Origin: Chelativorans sp. J32 | Lineage (GTDB): Bacteria > Pseudomonadota > Alphaproteobacteria > Rhizobiales > Rhizobiaceae | DNA length: 64,000 bases | NCBI RefSeq assembly: GCF_000518985.1 | Contig: NZ_JAEQ01000002.1 | Span: 62,001 to 126,000, forward strand | Direction of reading: 5' to 3' | Shown here: positions 35,877 to 47,023 of the stretch, in pieces | Layout of the letters: every line of letters starts with the position of its first letter | Numbering within the stretch: the stretch's first letter is position 1 | Notes under the pieces: generated by a model | Seen by the model: only the letters and a program-made list of their open reading frames with translations | Told to the model about the DNA's origin: nothing | Database searches by the model: none | Translations under genes and position numbers: made by a program

Positions 35877-36635
35877 TCAGCCAAACTGGCAGAAATGCCG
35901 ACGGCCGTCATAGCCAAGGAACGTGCCCGACCGCGGATCGAAGCTGCGGTAACGGGCGGTGCATGCATTGTACCAGTCCCGCGTCCAGGGCGCCGGTGCA
36001 CGATAGGAGCGAGAGGGCTGGCCGTAATAGGTCGTCCTTCGCTGGGGATACGCCACCGGACGGTAGCTTGGCGCCTGCCGATAAAATGGCTGCTGATAGA
36101 ATGGCTGGCGCTGTGCGTACTCCACGACCTGATAGCCTGGTGCCCGGCGATAGATCTGAACCGGCTGCTGGTAGACAGGTGCACTCTGATAGATGTCGAC
36201 CACTTCATAGCTCGGTGCCGGGCGGTAGATCGGTGCGCGCTGATAAATGTCGATCACTTCGTAGCTCGGTGCCGACCGATAGACCGGCATCGGCCGCTGG
36301 TAGACAGGCGCTTGCTGATAGACGTCCACCACCTGATAGGCTGGTGCGGGATCATAGCCCAGAGCCGGCCGAGGGTAGGATGGCGACGGCTGATAATAAA
36401 CGACGGGCGAGCCGAAGCCCGGCCGGCCATAGACCGGGGCGGGTTGATTGTAATAGGCACCCTGCGAGCGCGGCTGGCTAAGTACGCCGCCGATGATGGT
36501 GCCGAGAGCGACGCCGGCGAGGCCGGCTGCAAGAGCATCCCCACGGTTCCGCCTTCCTGCCTCGGCGGGAATGGCTGCAAAAGCCGTTGCAGCAACGGCA
36601 ATGCCAAATATAGCGTTCTTCATCAAATAGTTCAT
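35877..36635 (-). CDS. BA14K-family protein with Tyr/Pro-rich repeats
   Basis: 252 residues starting MNYLMKNAIFGIAVAATAFAAIPAEA (signal peptide; GGAG upstream). The same Gly-rich hydrophobic segment and BA14K C-terminal motif (WTRDWYNACTARYRSFDPRSGTFLGYDGRRHFC) as its neighbour flank a middle part of about 150 residues built of imperfect repeats such as APSYEVVDIYQ..APVYQ. It is about 120 residues longer than the tandem copy because of these repeats. Probably envelope-located. Unknown function. Confidence 0.88.
   Translation of the reverse strand: MNYLMKNAIFGIAVAATAFAAIPAEAGRRNRGDALAAGLAGVALGTIIGGVLSQPRSQGAYYNQPAPVYGRPGFGSPVVYYQPSPSYPRPALGYDPAPAYQVVDVYQQAPVYQRPMPVYRSAPSYEVIDIYQRAPIYRPAPSYEVVDIYQSAPVYQQPVQIYRRAPGYQVVEYAQRQPFYQQPFYRQAPSYRPVAYPQRRTTYYGQPSRSYRAPAPWTRDWYNACTARYRSFDPRSGTFLGYDGRRHFCQFG
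36120..36350 (-). repeat. Tandem Tyr/Pro/Gln-rich coding repeats in BA14K gene
   Basis: Coding repeats of roughly 18-25 codons, each carrying a core AP-x-Y-x-V-x-D/E-x-Y-Q, occur four to five times in a row (APAYQVVDVYQ, APSYEVIDIYQ, APSYEVVDIYQ, APGYQVVEYAQ). Repeat length varies, so edges are approximate. Confidence 0.7.
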
Positions 36636-36765
36636 ATCTAACTCCTTTCTCGCACGACCCTGCAGGGCGTGCGTCAACGCAAGCTGGATATGAGGTGTGA
36701 AACAGGGCTGGAATGGGAGCGGCCGAGCGCACTTTCATTCACATCGCAGTGCCTGAGCCGTGAAC

Positions 36766-36790
36766 AAAAACGCCGGCTCGAAAGCCGGCG
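36766..36790 (-). terminator. Rho-independent terminator of first cold-shock gene
   Basis: CGCCGGCT / AGCCGGCG stem with a 4-nt loop followed on the minus strand by TTTTTG, downstream of the cold-shock gene at 36830-37042. Confidence 0.83.
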
Positions 36791-36829
36791 TGAACTTCTC
36801 AATGCCGCCCGCGGCGGCATGTACGCTGA

Positions 36830-37042
36830 TCAGCCAAGAGAGAGATTGACCGCCTTCGGCCCTTTGCCGCGCTTGTCTGGCTCGGTATCGAAGGTCACTT
36901 TCTGGCCGTCCTCCAGACCAGGCAGACCCGAGGCCTGCACAGCGGAAATGTGGACGAACACGTCCTTCTGGCCATCATCCGGCGTGATGAAGCCGAAACC
37001 TTTCGCGTGATTGAAGAACTTTACGGTACCACTCTGGGGCAT
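36830..37042 (-). CDS. Cold-shock protein (CspA family)
   Basis: 70 residues starting [34 protein letters not shown], with AGGA upstream. RNP1-like KGFGFI and RNP2-like VFVHIS motifs define the CSD fold, which binds single-stranded RNA and DNA. About 400 bp upstream, on the same strand, lies a second cold-shock gene with about 75% similar sequence by eye. A rho-independent terminator follows. Confidence 0.94.
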   Translation of the reverse strand: MPQSGTVKFFNHAKGFGFITPDDGQKDVFVHISAVQASGLPGLEDGQKVTFDTEPDKRGKGPKAVNLSLG

Positions 37043-37386
37043 GGGAAGGGATCCTTTTCTCCCGGTCATCAAAGTCTGCGGGCCATTACCAATGGCCCAG
37101 TTGTCCTCGGTCGTTTACTGGGGGAGAAGAAACAGTCAGCTCGCGCGCGATCCCTGCCGGATTTCTTGTGACACGCGACTTCCCGGAAGCCTTGTGCCGG
37201 GGCATGCTATTCCAGTCTCCGGGCCGGCAAATGCCCGAACACCGAAAAGTTTCCCTCATTTTCTCATTTCCAGCAAGCGAAAGTTTTGTGTCCTGTGTCG
37301 GGACCGAGGGGAGCAGATGTCCTAGCTGGTGTCAAAAGGCGCTCGTTACACCGGGCGAAACAAAAATAAGACGAAAAAGAATAGAC
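37043..37386. other. Leader and promoter region between cold-shock genes
   Basis: About 340 bp with no gene. It should hold the promoter and a long 5' leader of the cold-shock gene at 36830-37042; such leaders are often thermosensitive, but I could not fold it here. Confidence 0.4.
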
Positions 37387-37387
37387 G

Positions 37388-37418
37388 AAAAAGGCGCGGG
37401 AGTGTGTCTCCCGCGCCT
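37388..37418 (-). terminator. Rho-independent terminator of second cold-shock gene
   Basis: AGGCGCGGGAG / CTCCCGCGCCT stem with a short loop, followed on the minus strand by TTTTTCG; just beyond the stop of the gene at 37447-37659. Confidence 0.87.
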
Positions 37419-37446
37419 GTATGATAGCCGCTTAGCGGCAAGTGCT

Positions 37447-37659
37447 TTACGCAGCCGAAAGATTAACCGCCTTCGGGCCTTTGCCCATGCGGTCCGGCTC
37501 TACGTCGAAAGATACCTTCTGGCCGTCAACGAGCGAACGCATACCGGAGGCCTCAACTGCAGAGATGTGGACGAAGACGTCCTTCTGCCCGCTGTCCGGG
37601 GTGATGAACCCGAAGCCTTTGGTGGCGTTGAAAAACTTGACGGTGCCGGTCTGAGACAT
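37447..37659 (-). CDS. Cold-shock protein (CspA family), paralog
   Basis: 70 residues starting [34 protein letters not shown], with AAAAGGAG upstream. RNP motifs (KGFGFI, VFVHIS) are intact. It is a close paralog of the gene at 36830-37042, on the same strand, each with its own terminator, which argues for independent transcription rather than an operon. Confidence 0.94.
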   Translation of the reverse strand: MSQTGTVKFFNATKGFGFITPDSGQKDVFVHISAVEASGMRSLVDGQKVSFDVEPDRMGKGPKAVNLSAA

Positions 37660-37842
37660 GGGGAAACTCCTTTTCCCGTTCAAAAAAGGCGTCTGTGCGA
37701 CTTGCACAGGTTCGCCGTCGCCGCGAGTTCTGATGTCGGGAAAAGGTCGTCCAAAAAAGCGTCCAGTTCTCCGGGTCTGCAATCCCCGGGCGTCATGCCT
37801 TATGGCATAGAACGGTGTTTGAAGCAAGGTGGCAGTTCTGGC

Positions 37843-38265
37843 TCAAAGGCTGCGCTTGTACCAAAACGCGTCGGCAATTCGCTCCATGCCGATCCGCTCA
37901 TAGAAACCGACGGCATCAGGCACCGAGACGAGAAACAGAGCCACTTGGGGTCCGATCTGTCGCCGTGCCTCCTCCAAAAGGCCTTTCCCGATCCCGAACC
38001 CTTGAGCGGATGACGAGACCGCAAGTTCGGAAACATAGCAGCACCAGGAAGAATCAGTCACGCCTCTCGCGACACCCACCAATGGTTTGCCGGGTTGATC
38101 GAGCCGCGCCGTCACGATCAGGCCGGCTTGCGCCAGCATGGTCTTCAGCCGCTCCGGATCATCGACCGGGCGTAAAGCACCCAAGCCGGATTCGATCAGG
38201 ACGCGGCGGAATTCCTCCGCGCTTAGACTTTCTTCCCGTGCATAGATCACGCCAGCCTTTGTCAT
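37843..38265 (-). CDS. GNAT-family N-acetyltransferase
   Basis: 140 residues starting MTKAGVIYAREESLS (an ATG five codons earlier is also possible; no clear ribosome-binding site distinguishes them). The GNAT acetyl-CoA loop is visible as AQGFGIGKGLLEEA, with preceding VSELAVSSS and a C-terminal GFYERIGMERIADAFWY. Acyl acceptor unknown. It lies between the second cold-shock gene and a NIPSNAP gene, on the same strand as the latter. Confidence 0.87.
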   Translation of the reverse strand: MTKAGVIYAREESLSAEEFRRVLIESGLGALRPVDDPERLKTMLAQAGLIVTARLDQPGKPLVGVARGVTDSSWCCYVSELAVSSSAQGFGIGKGLLEEARRQIGPQVALFLVSVPDAVGFYERIGMERIADAFWYKRSL

Positions 38266-38314
38266 TGGTATAAAGTGCATGAAAAAGGGCGTGGAGCGAA
38301 GCTGCTTTTTGCTG

Positions 38315-39052
38315 TCAGTGCAACAGGGAGCGCGCCGTGGGAGCCAGACGGCATAACGAAACCGGTGCGTTGGTGAAGCTTTCGAAAGCATTCGCCATGG
38401 CGTCCTGCCAGCCGGGGGCCGAGTGGAGGCGCCGGGCGAAACGATGATGTTCAGCACGACTATCGAAGCGGCCGATCCAGACGAACACCCGCTCCTTGTC
38501 CCGCACCGGCAGGCGAGGGAACGTGTTCTTGCTTTGCTCGGTTTCCAAGCGCGCACCGGCCGGTGCTCCCGCCTCCACGAGAACCGGCAGGATGACATGT
38601 GAGAAATAGGCAGGGAAGTCGTCTGCTCGCTCCGGTACAAGCGGGAATGTATAAAGAGCAAACACGGTGCCGATCTCGGCCTGCCCGCTCGCAAACGGCC
38701 GTTTGACCCCGGCGAGAGCAAAACCCGTGTCCTCTCCAACCGGGTGCAAGAGCAGTACGTCGTCAAAGCGCTCCATCGTGGCATTCGCCTCGTCGCGATG
38801 TGCAGCCCATAGCGGCCCATCATAGAATGAAGCGAGGCTATGCCGGCGGCTGTCCATATCGGAGAAGCCGCGCAGCCATACGAAATCGTCCGGGCGATCG
38901 AGATCGCGGAACTGCCCGAGAACGGACATGCCGCATTCCTCCTGGCTTTCCACCAGATGCCGATCGAAAAGAGTGATCAGATCTTCCCGCCGTCGCGGGT
39001 GAAGCAGGTATCGCCGCAACTCTATGACGTTCTGTTGGACGGATAGGGACAT
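38315..39052 (-). CDS. NIPSNAP-family protein
   Basis: 245 residues starting MSLSVQQNVIELRRYLLHPRRREDL. The family pattern of a ferredoxin-like repeat (ELRRYLLHPRRREDLITLFDRHL) and later VFALYTFPLVPERADDF with a second copy is present. NIPSNAP proteins are dimeric alpha/beta barrel type proteins; in bacteria they are often linked to catabolic operons, but no substrate is suggested here. A longer start at 39097 is possible. Monocistronic by appearance. Confidence 0.87.
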   Translation of the reverse strand: MSLSVQQNVIELRRYLLHPRRREDLITLFDRHLVESQEECGMSVLGQFRDLDRPDDFVWLRGFSDMDSRRHSLASFYDGPLWAAHRDEANATMERFDDVLLLHPVGEDTGFALAGVKRPFASGQAEIGTVFALYTFPLVPERADDFPAYFSHVILPVLVEAGAPAGARLETEQSKNTFPRLPVRDKERVFVWIGRFDSRAEHHRFARRLHSAPGWQDAMANAFESFTNAPVSLCRLAPTARSLLH

Positions 39053-39160
39053 TGATCTCGTTTGCCCTGCCATGGGAGGGATTCCGTAACGAGGCAACGA
39101 TATCAGGCCCCTCCTGTCAGCATATCGTCAGGAGGAAATGGCCGAAACGATGGGCCACTG

Positions 39161-39706
39161 TTAGGTGAATGCCGGGCCGGCGAGCCGCTCCACATGATCC
39201 TTCAGGTCGGCAGGCCAGCCGGAGATAAGCTCGCGGAAGCGTTTGCCATCGCCGGCATAAAGGGCGCGTGAAGCCTCTTCATAACCGGCCTGATCGCCAA
39301 GCATCGCCATCATGAAGCGGTCTGCCGCCTCCTGGGCTTGACGGGCGTGCTCCCGTCCGCCGGCGTCATTTCGCGCGGCATCCACCAGTCTGCGCAGCGC
39401 TGCCGACGCGCCTCCCGGCTGCCGGTTCAGCCACTCCCAATGACGCGGCAGAAGCGTTACCTCGCGGGCAACCACGCCCAGCTTGGGGCGGCCGGGCGCG
39501 CGGGGTGCTGCAGCAAGGACGCGCGCAGCGACCTGTTCGGCCGTTCCCGAAAGGTCGAAATCGATCTGCCGGCCCGTAGCGTCATCGAAAATCAATATGT
39601 TCTCGTCCCGTCCCTGCTGCTTCAGGGCAAGAGCGACTTCCAACCTCGAACCGCTGGCAACTTTTCTGCCGCCGTCGAATGCGGTGCATGTCTCGCGTTC
39701 TTCCAT
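39161..39706 (-). CDS. DUF2239 family protein
   Basis: 181 residues starting MEERETCTAFDGGRKVASGSRLEVALALKQ. It matches DUF2239: an N-terminal region with ILIFDDATGRQIDFDLSGT, the conserved GRPKLGVVAREVTLLPRHWEWLNRQPGGASAALRRLVDAAR and a Met-rich helical C-terminus (QAQEAADRFMMAMLGDQAGYEEASRALYAGD). Function unknown; the segment with RHWEW and adjacent helices may be a small nucleic acid-binding motif (inference). A pair of CCCGG-containing repeats precedes it and may be the operator. Confidence 0.85.
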   Translation of the reverse strand: MEERETCTAFDGGRKVASGSRLEVALALKQQGRDENILIFDDATGRQIDFDLSGTAEQVAARVLAAAPRAPGRPKLGVVAREVTLLPRHWEWLNRQPGGASAALRRLVDAARNDAGGREHARQAQEAADRFMMAMLGDQAGYEEASRALYAGDGKRFRELISGWPADLKDHVERLAGPAFT

Positions 39707-39730
39707 CGCATTCCTCCTATCGAAACCAAA

Positions 39731-39770
39731 TTATACCCGGGTTATCATATGGTCAATATACCCGGATTAA
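39731..39770 (-). promoter_or_regulatory. Paired TATACCCGG-type motifs upstream of DUF2239 gene
   Basis: Two copies of TATACCCGG (39732-39740 and 39757-39765) with 25-bp spacing lie just before the DUF2239 start. The first is nearly palindromic (TTATACCCGGGTTAT). This pattern suggests a two-site operator or activator site. Confidence 0.5.
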
Positions 39771-39822
39771 AATGCGGCTTACGTGCTAGTCGGCTTCATG
39801 ATAGCAGTGCCTGTGGAGCCGG

Positions 39823-40356
39823 ATGGGGAGCGTGGTGAAAGAGCTTCTTCTGCTGCGTCATGCGAAATCGAGTTGGGATGATCTCGCCATCGAGGATTTC
39901 GGCCGGCCGTTGGCGCTGCGTGGACGCAAGGCTGCACCCCTGGTCGGTCGCGAACTTGCTGCCAGGGGTTGGGTTCCCGAGAAGGTGCTCGTCTCTTCTG
40001 CCTTACGCACGCGGCAAACCTGGGATTTGGTGCGTATGGAACTCGGCAATTCGGCTCTGCCGGTAGAAGACAGTAGGATCCTCTACATGACGCCCGCCGC
40101 GCAGATCCTTGCCGTTCTTCGCGTCGTGCCTTCGGAGATCAGCAGTGTTCTGCTGATAGGCCACAACCCCGGCCTGGAGGATCTTGCCCGGAGGCTTGCC
40201 GGACCTGGCTCGGACGAGGCGGCTCTCGCACGGCTTGCGCGGAAGTATCCGACCGCAGCACTCACCCGCTTCGTGCATGAGGGCTCCTGGTCGACACTGG
40301 ACTTCGCCGGGCCGCGCCTTACACATTTCCTCAGGCCAAAGGATATTGGAGCATAA
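39823..40356 (+). CDS. Histidine phosphatase-superfamily protein (SixA-like)
   Basis: 177 residues. The phosphoglycerate-mutase-type RHAKSSWDD motif is at residue 12 and the second His segment is in GHNPGLEDLARRL. SixA dephosphorylates histidine phosphotransfer domains; the exact target here is unknown. Starts with GGAGCC upstream of the ATG; a GTG four codons in is an alternative. It is followed 8 bp later by a hypothetical secreted protein gene, suggesting cotranscription. Confidence 0.92.
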   Translation: MGSVVKELLLLRHAKSSWDDLAIEDFGRPLALRGRKAAPLVGRELAARGWVPEKVLVSSALRTRQTWDLVRMELGNSALPVEDSRILYMTPAAQILAVLRVVPSEISSVLLIGHNPGLEDLARRLAGPGSDEAALARLARKYPTAALTRFVHEGSWSTLDFAGPRLTHFLRPKDIGA

Positions 40357-40364
40357 GCGACCGC

Positions 40365-40928
40365 ATGGGGAACTTGCGGATCCTGGCTTACACGATGGTG
40401 ATCCTGATGCTTTTGCCTCTCGCCTTCCTGTTCCTCCTCCCCGATGCTGCGCTTGCCGAGGAAAATACCTGGAAAGTCGAGGATGGCGCGGCCCTGGCTC
40501 AGCCGTCCGAAAGCAACAGCAACATCTATCGCCTGGAGGTCAGCTGCGGCGAGCCTTACCGCCTCGCAGTCTATACCGAGCAGGGTCCTGTGCTTGCCGC
40601 AGGCGGGCGGGGTGAGGCTGATTACTTCTATAAGCCTGGCCGTATCGAGGCGGAGGTGGCTGGCGGCTCCTTTCCGCTGGTTGCGGCCGGGTCTGACGAT
40701 GCAGTGGTTCTGTTCCGGGAGGGGACGGCCGAGCAGGGCTATATGGCGGACCTCGATCCGGATCTCCTGGCGGCCATCACTCGGGGTATCGAGCTCACGC
40801 TCTCCTTCGATATCACGCCGGGAGCGAATGCGAAGACCGACTCGCCCTTCGAAACCTTTGCCCGTTTTTCTTTGAAGGGTGCAGGCGAGGCGATTGCAGA
40901 GGCGCTTGCCGGCTGCGAGCCATCCTGA
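40365..40928 (+). CDS. Predicted secreted protein of unknown function
   Basis: 187 residues with an N-terminal signal peptide ([26 protein letters not shown]). The mature part contains two cysteines (in [11 protein letters not shown] and LAGCEPS) that could form a disulfide. No family is recognised. It starts 8 bp after the phosphatase gene and precedes uvrB on the same strand. No further function can be read. Confidence 0.7.
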   Translation: MGNLRILAYTMVILMLLPLAFLFLLPDAALAEENTWKVEDGAALAQPSESNSNIYRLEVSCGEPYRLAVYTEQGPVLAAGGRGEADYFYKPGRIEAEVAGGSFPLVAAGSDDAVVLFREGTAEQGYMADLDPDLLAAITRGIELTLSFDITPGANAKTDSPFETFARFSLKGAGEAIAEALAGCEPS

Positions 40929-41016
40929 CAGCCTCCTGTCAGCAGAGCAGAATGCACACCGGCATTCGCTTCTCCGCCCCTTCCCATTTGCGTCGCAAGC
41001 CTCCATATTTGGCCAC

Positions 41017-43803
<2,787 letters not shown>

Positions 43804-43869
43804 GACTGCACTTCTATGGCACCGGAAAGCTCGAGGTGCAGTTCAGTTCTTAGTCCGTCCTTATGGGTC

Positions 43870-44328
43870 TTAGACGACCCAAATCCGGGAGGGCGAGCGC
43901 GACGATAAACACTCGGCTGGTGGCGTCATTCGATTTTCCGGCTGGTTTTGACACGAAGCGTCATACTTCACCGTCTTGGCCGACGTTATGCTGGACGGGC
44001 CGGCGAAAGTCACAGATCCTTTCTCTATGGCTCCAGGGGCCAGGGTCCGCGGCAAAGTCGATGTATATGCGACAATCTTGTATTTGTCTGGTCCTTCCAG
44101 GATGAAACAGCCTTTGGCCAGATCGATCGGTTCTTTGCCGACGTTCTCCACAGTCAAATCGAACGATTTTTGCTTGCCGGATTCTTCCGTTTCGACTTCC
44201 AGCGCGTCGCGTGACGTGGTCACCTTTACTCCGTCATTGACGGTTTCAGTCGTCCCCGCGCATGCATACAAGGCGCAGGCCGCAAGCAGCAAAGATGGTA
44301 TAAAAACTATCGTCTTCTTGTTCATCAT
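43870..44328 (-). CDS. Predicted lipoprotein of unknown function
   Basis: 152 residues starting MMNKKTIVFIPSLLLAACALYAC. The type II signal (lipobox LYAC, with Cys following the hydrophobic stretch) is clear. The mature part is a beta-sandwich-like sequence with a single Cys pair (GCFILEG; DASCQNQ). It resembles YcfL-type small lipoproteins in plan but the match is not certain. Convergent with uvrB; the gap to clpS holds nothing clear. Confidence 0.72.
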   Translation of the reverse strand: MMNKKTIVFIPSLLLAACALYACAGTTETVNDGVKVTTSRDALEVETEESGKQKSFDLTVENVGKEPIDLAKGCFILEGPDKYKIVAYTSTLPRTLAPGAIEKGSVTFAGPSSITSAKTVKYDASCQNQPENRMTPPAECLSSRSPSRIWVV

Positions 44329-44684
44329 CTGACCTATACATTTAAATATCGGTGCGGCTGGAAATGTGCGGGCCGGAAGGGACTCCGATCGGCAATGGGA
44401 CCGCCCAACTGGCATAATGGTTACGGCTCCACTGCTACCCAGCCCATCAGAGATTTCAACTTTTGGTTGCTGTATTGGTTTATGTATCTTTGGGATGTTC
44501 TTGAAGCTTGACGTGGAAGTCCGGGAGCGCGCCGCCCATGGCGGGGGAACGCACGATGGGTTCTGACGGATCTGCTATGAGTGGGGATTCTGCTGCGTCT
44601 ACCCATCAAGGGCTCGGGAAGAGGAACAACGGCAGGCTTTGATAGGCGGCTACGAAGTGGGCGTAGGGTGCTGCTGTTCGTCCG
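44329..44684. other. Non-coding gap before clpS
   Basis: About 355 bp. No convincing gene or structured RNA was found; it likely holds the promoter of the lipoprotein gene and the end of the clpS transcript. Confidence 0.45.
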
Positions 44685-44990
44685 CTACTCCTCGGGCTCG
44701 GTGGTGAACAGCAGCGGATATCCCGCTTTCCGTCCGGCATCCGTGGCCCGCGTTGCCTTCGTCTCCGCCACATCCTTCGGAAAGACGGCCACGACGCAGG
44801 TTCCACGCCGGTGTGCCGTGATCATAACGCGATAGGCTTGATCCTGATTCAGCCGGAATTCGGCCTTCAGCACCCGCACCACGAATTCTCGCGGGGTGAA
44901 ATCGTCATTGACGAGGATCACCTTGTGCAGCTTCGGCCTGTCGACCTTCGGTTTTGTCCTGGTGCTTGGCTTGAGGACGACGTCACTCAT
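44685..44990 (-). CDS. clpS: ATP-dependent Clp protease adapter ClpS
   Basis: 101 residues starting MSDVVLKPSTRTKPK, chosen because the ClpS core starts here; GGAG lies about ten bases upstream. The core KLHKVILVNDDFTPREFVVRVLKAEFRLN has the conserved NDD segment that binds N-degron residues. ClpS hands N-end rule substrates to ClpA. The gene is not next to clpA here, so it may be the second (ClpS2-like) paralog that alphaproteobacteria often carry. Confidence 0.93.
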   Translation of the reverse strand: MSDVVLKPSTRTKPKVDRPKLHKVILVNDDFTPREFVVRVLKAEFRLNQDQAYRVMITAHRRGTCVVAVFPKDVAETKATRATDAGRKAGYPLLFTTEPEE

Positions 44991-45246
44991 GATGAGACAC
45001 TCCATCCGGAGTGGTTCGCATTGTGAGCAGGGAGTTACCACCTGCGGCCCACGTGTTCAACGTTGCTCGTACAGCCGCCGGGCCGAGTGAATTGCTGAGG
45101 CGCTTTAGGATATTTTGACCCCGCTCCGAGCGACTTTTGAGCGCTTGCAAATTGCCGAGGGCACGTCCTGCTATGGTTCAGGACCCATTCGCATCGGATC
45201 GGGGGGTCGCGTCCTGGAGCCTTTGGCCGACACCTGTGGGCTTCCC

Positions 45247-45462
45247 TCATGCAGCTCCGTCGAGCCCGGCATGCACGAGGCCGAGGGGGGTGCGGCGACC
45301 CATTGCCCAGGAACGTATCACGTGGCTTGCCACGCGCTCCCTGCTAACCACATCCGCTCGTTCGATGCCGAGCTCATCGCATACAGCTTCCACCGCACTG
45401 GAAATCTCAGCGATATCGCCGGCGTCGTAGACGCCGTATTCGGCAACCTTCGACGGGAGCAT
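45247..45462 (-). CDS. Hypothetical short helical protein
   Basis: 71 residues starting MLPSKVAEYGVYDAGDIAEISSAVEAVCDELG. AAGG lies nine bases upstream of this ATG; an ATG two codons earlier has poorer spacing. The protein is predicted all-alpha, mildly acidic, with no membrane segment. I think similar small proteins occur in Rhizobiales but cannot name the family. Isolated on the minus strand. Confidence 0.55.
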   Translation of the reverse strand: MLPSKVAEYGVYDAGDIAEISSAVEAVCDELGIERADVVSRERVASHVIRSWAMGRRTPLGLVHAGLDGAA

Positions 45463-45777
45463 GTTCATGTCCTTCCCTGTCTGGCGCACTCCGGCCTCCA
45501 CGGTTTGTGCGGCCGCCTTCCCTCTCCGGGTTTAGCATCTCGAGCATGATGCACGATTGCGGCAGCTCAATGAAGTTTGATTCGCCCTGGATACCCGTCA
45601 AGTGGAAAAACGGGCGCGGTGTTGCGGGCATGCATCAAAACTTTTGTCGGCTATTCGCAATCCGTGCGCGTAGTGGCTCCGCCCACGCCTTTTCAACCAG
45701 CGTGCGGAGGGGCATAGAATTCCTGTCATGAATGGCGGATAAGCCGCTTGCAAGATTGGCGACAGAGGTTCGATTCG
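45463..45777. other. Non-coding gap upstream of sqdB
   Basis: About 315 bp, with no gene I can support. It should contain the sqdBDC promoter. Confidence 0.5.
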
Positions 45778-46998
45778 ATGAAGATTGCTGTTCTGGGCGG
45801 CGACGGGTTTGTCGGCTGGCCGACCTCCCTCCATCTTTCTGCACGGGGACATGAGGTTCATATCCTCGACAATCTTTCCCGTCGCTGGATCGATACGGAG
45901 CTCGGAGTCCAGTCCCTCACGCCGATGGATTCCATCCAGGAGCGGACGCGAATCTGGCATCAGGAAACCGGCCGGCGCATTCGTTTCCACCTGATCGACC
46001 TCGCCCAGGATTACGAAATCCTCAAACGATGGCTGGCTGAACATCGGCCTGATGCCATTATTCACTTCGCCGAGCAGCGCGCAGCGCCCTATTCGATGAA
46101 GAGCGACCGGCACAAGAACTATACGGTCAACAACAATGTCAATGCCACGCACAACCTTCTGAACGCGCTGGTAGAGATCGATCTGGATGCGCATCTCGTT
46201 CATCTCGGCACGATGGGCGTATACGGGTATTCCAGTGTGGGCGCCGCCATACCCGAGGGATATCTGCCGGTGGGTATCGAGACCCTGTCCGGCGAAACGG
46301 TCCAGCAGGAGATTCTCTATCCTTCCAATCCGGGCTCGATCTATCACATGACGAAGTGCCTGGATCAGCTCCTGTTTCAATTCTACGCCAAGAATGACGG
46401 CCTCAGGATCACTGACCTGCATCAGGGGATCGTGTGGGGCACGCACACGCCTGAAACCAAGCTTCATCCGCAACTGATCAATCGGTTCGATTACGATGGC
46501 GATTACGGCACCGTGCTCAACCGCTTCCTTATCCAAGCGGCGATCGGCTACCCGATCACCGTTCACGGCACAGGTGGGCAGACGCGGGCATTCATCCATA
46601 TTCAGGATTCGGTGCGATGCATCGAACTGGCGCTGAAGAATCCGCCGAAACGCGGGGATCGGGTGAAGATCTTCAACCAGATGACCGAAACGCATCGCGT
46701 GCGTGATCTCGCGGGGCTGGTCGCTCGCATGACGGGGGCCAATGTCGCCTACCTGCCCAATCCGCGCAAGGAGGCACCCGAAAACGATCTTGTGGTCAAT
46801 AACGAACAGTTCCTGAAGCTCGGTCTCAACCCTACCACCCTTGCAGAGGGGCTTTTGGCCGAAGTCGTCGATGTGGCGAAGAAATTCGCCTATCGGGTGG
46901 ATCGCACCCGCATCCCCTGCGTCTCCGCCTGGACCAAGGACCTCGCACCAACAATCGAGCGCGACCCGGAAGGCAAGCGGCTGAAGAGCGTGGGGTAG
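45778..46998 (+). CDS. sqdB: UDP-sulfoquinovose synthase
   Basis: 406 residues starting MKIAVLGGDGFVGWPTSLHLSARGHEV. The Rossmann NAD motif GGDGFVGW with Trp, and the SDR catalytic core (THM...YxxxK seen as SIYHMTKCLDQLLFQF) match SqdB, which converts UDP-glucose and sulfite into UDP-sulfoquinovose. The long middle part and LHQGIVWGTHTPET and RAFIHIQDSVRCIELAL segments are those of sulfolipid enzymes rather than of a simple epimerase. First gene of a sqdBDC run for sulfoquinovosyl diacylglycerol; sqdA is not nearby. Confidence 0.92.
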   Translation: MKIAVLGGDGFVGWPTSLHLSARGHEVHILDNLSRRWIDTELGVQSLTPMDSIQERTRIWHQETGRRIRFHLIDLAQDYEILKRWLAEHRPDAIIHFAEQRAAPYSMKSDRHKNYTVNNNVNATHNLLNALVEIDLDAHLVHLGTMGVYGYSSVGAAIPEGYLPVGIETLSGETVQQEILYPSNPGSIYHMTKCLDQLLFQFYAKNDGLRITDLHQGIVWGTHTPETKLHPQLINRFDYDGDYGTVLNRFLIQAAIGYPITVHGTGGQTRAFIHIQDSVRCIELALKNPPKRGDRVKIFNQMTETHRVRDLAGLVARMTGANVAYLPNPRKEAPENDLVVNNEQFLKLGLNPTTLAEGLLAEVVDVAKKFAYRVDRTRIPCVSAWTKDLAPTIERDPEGKRLKSVG

Positions 46999-47023
46999 GG
47001 CAGGCACCCTCAGGGTCTCGGCC

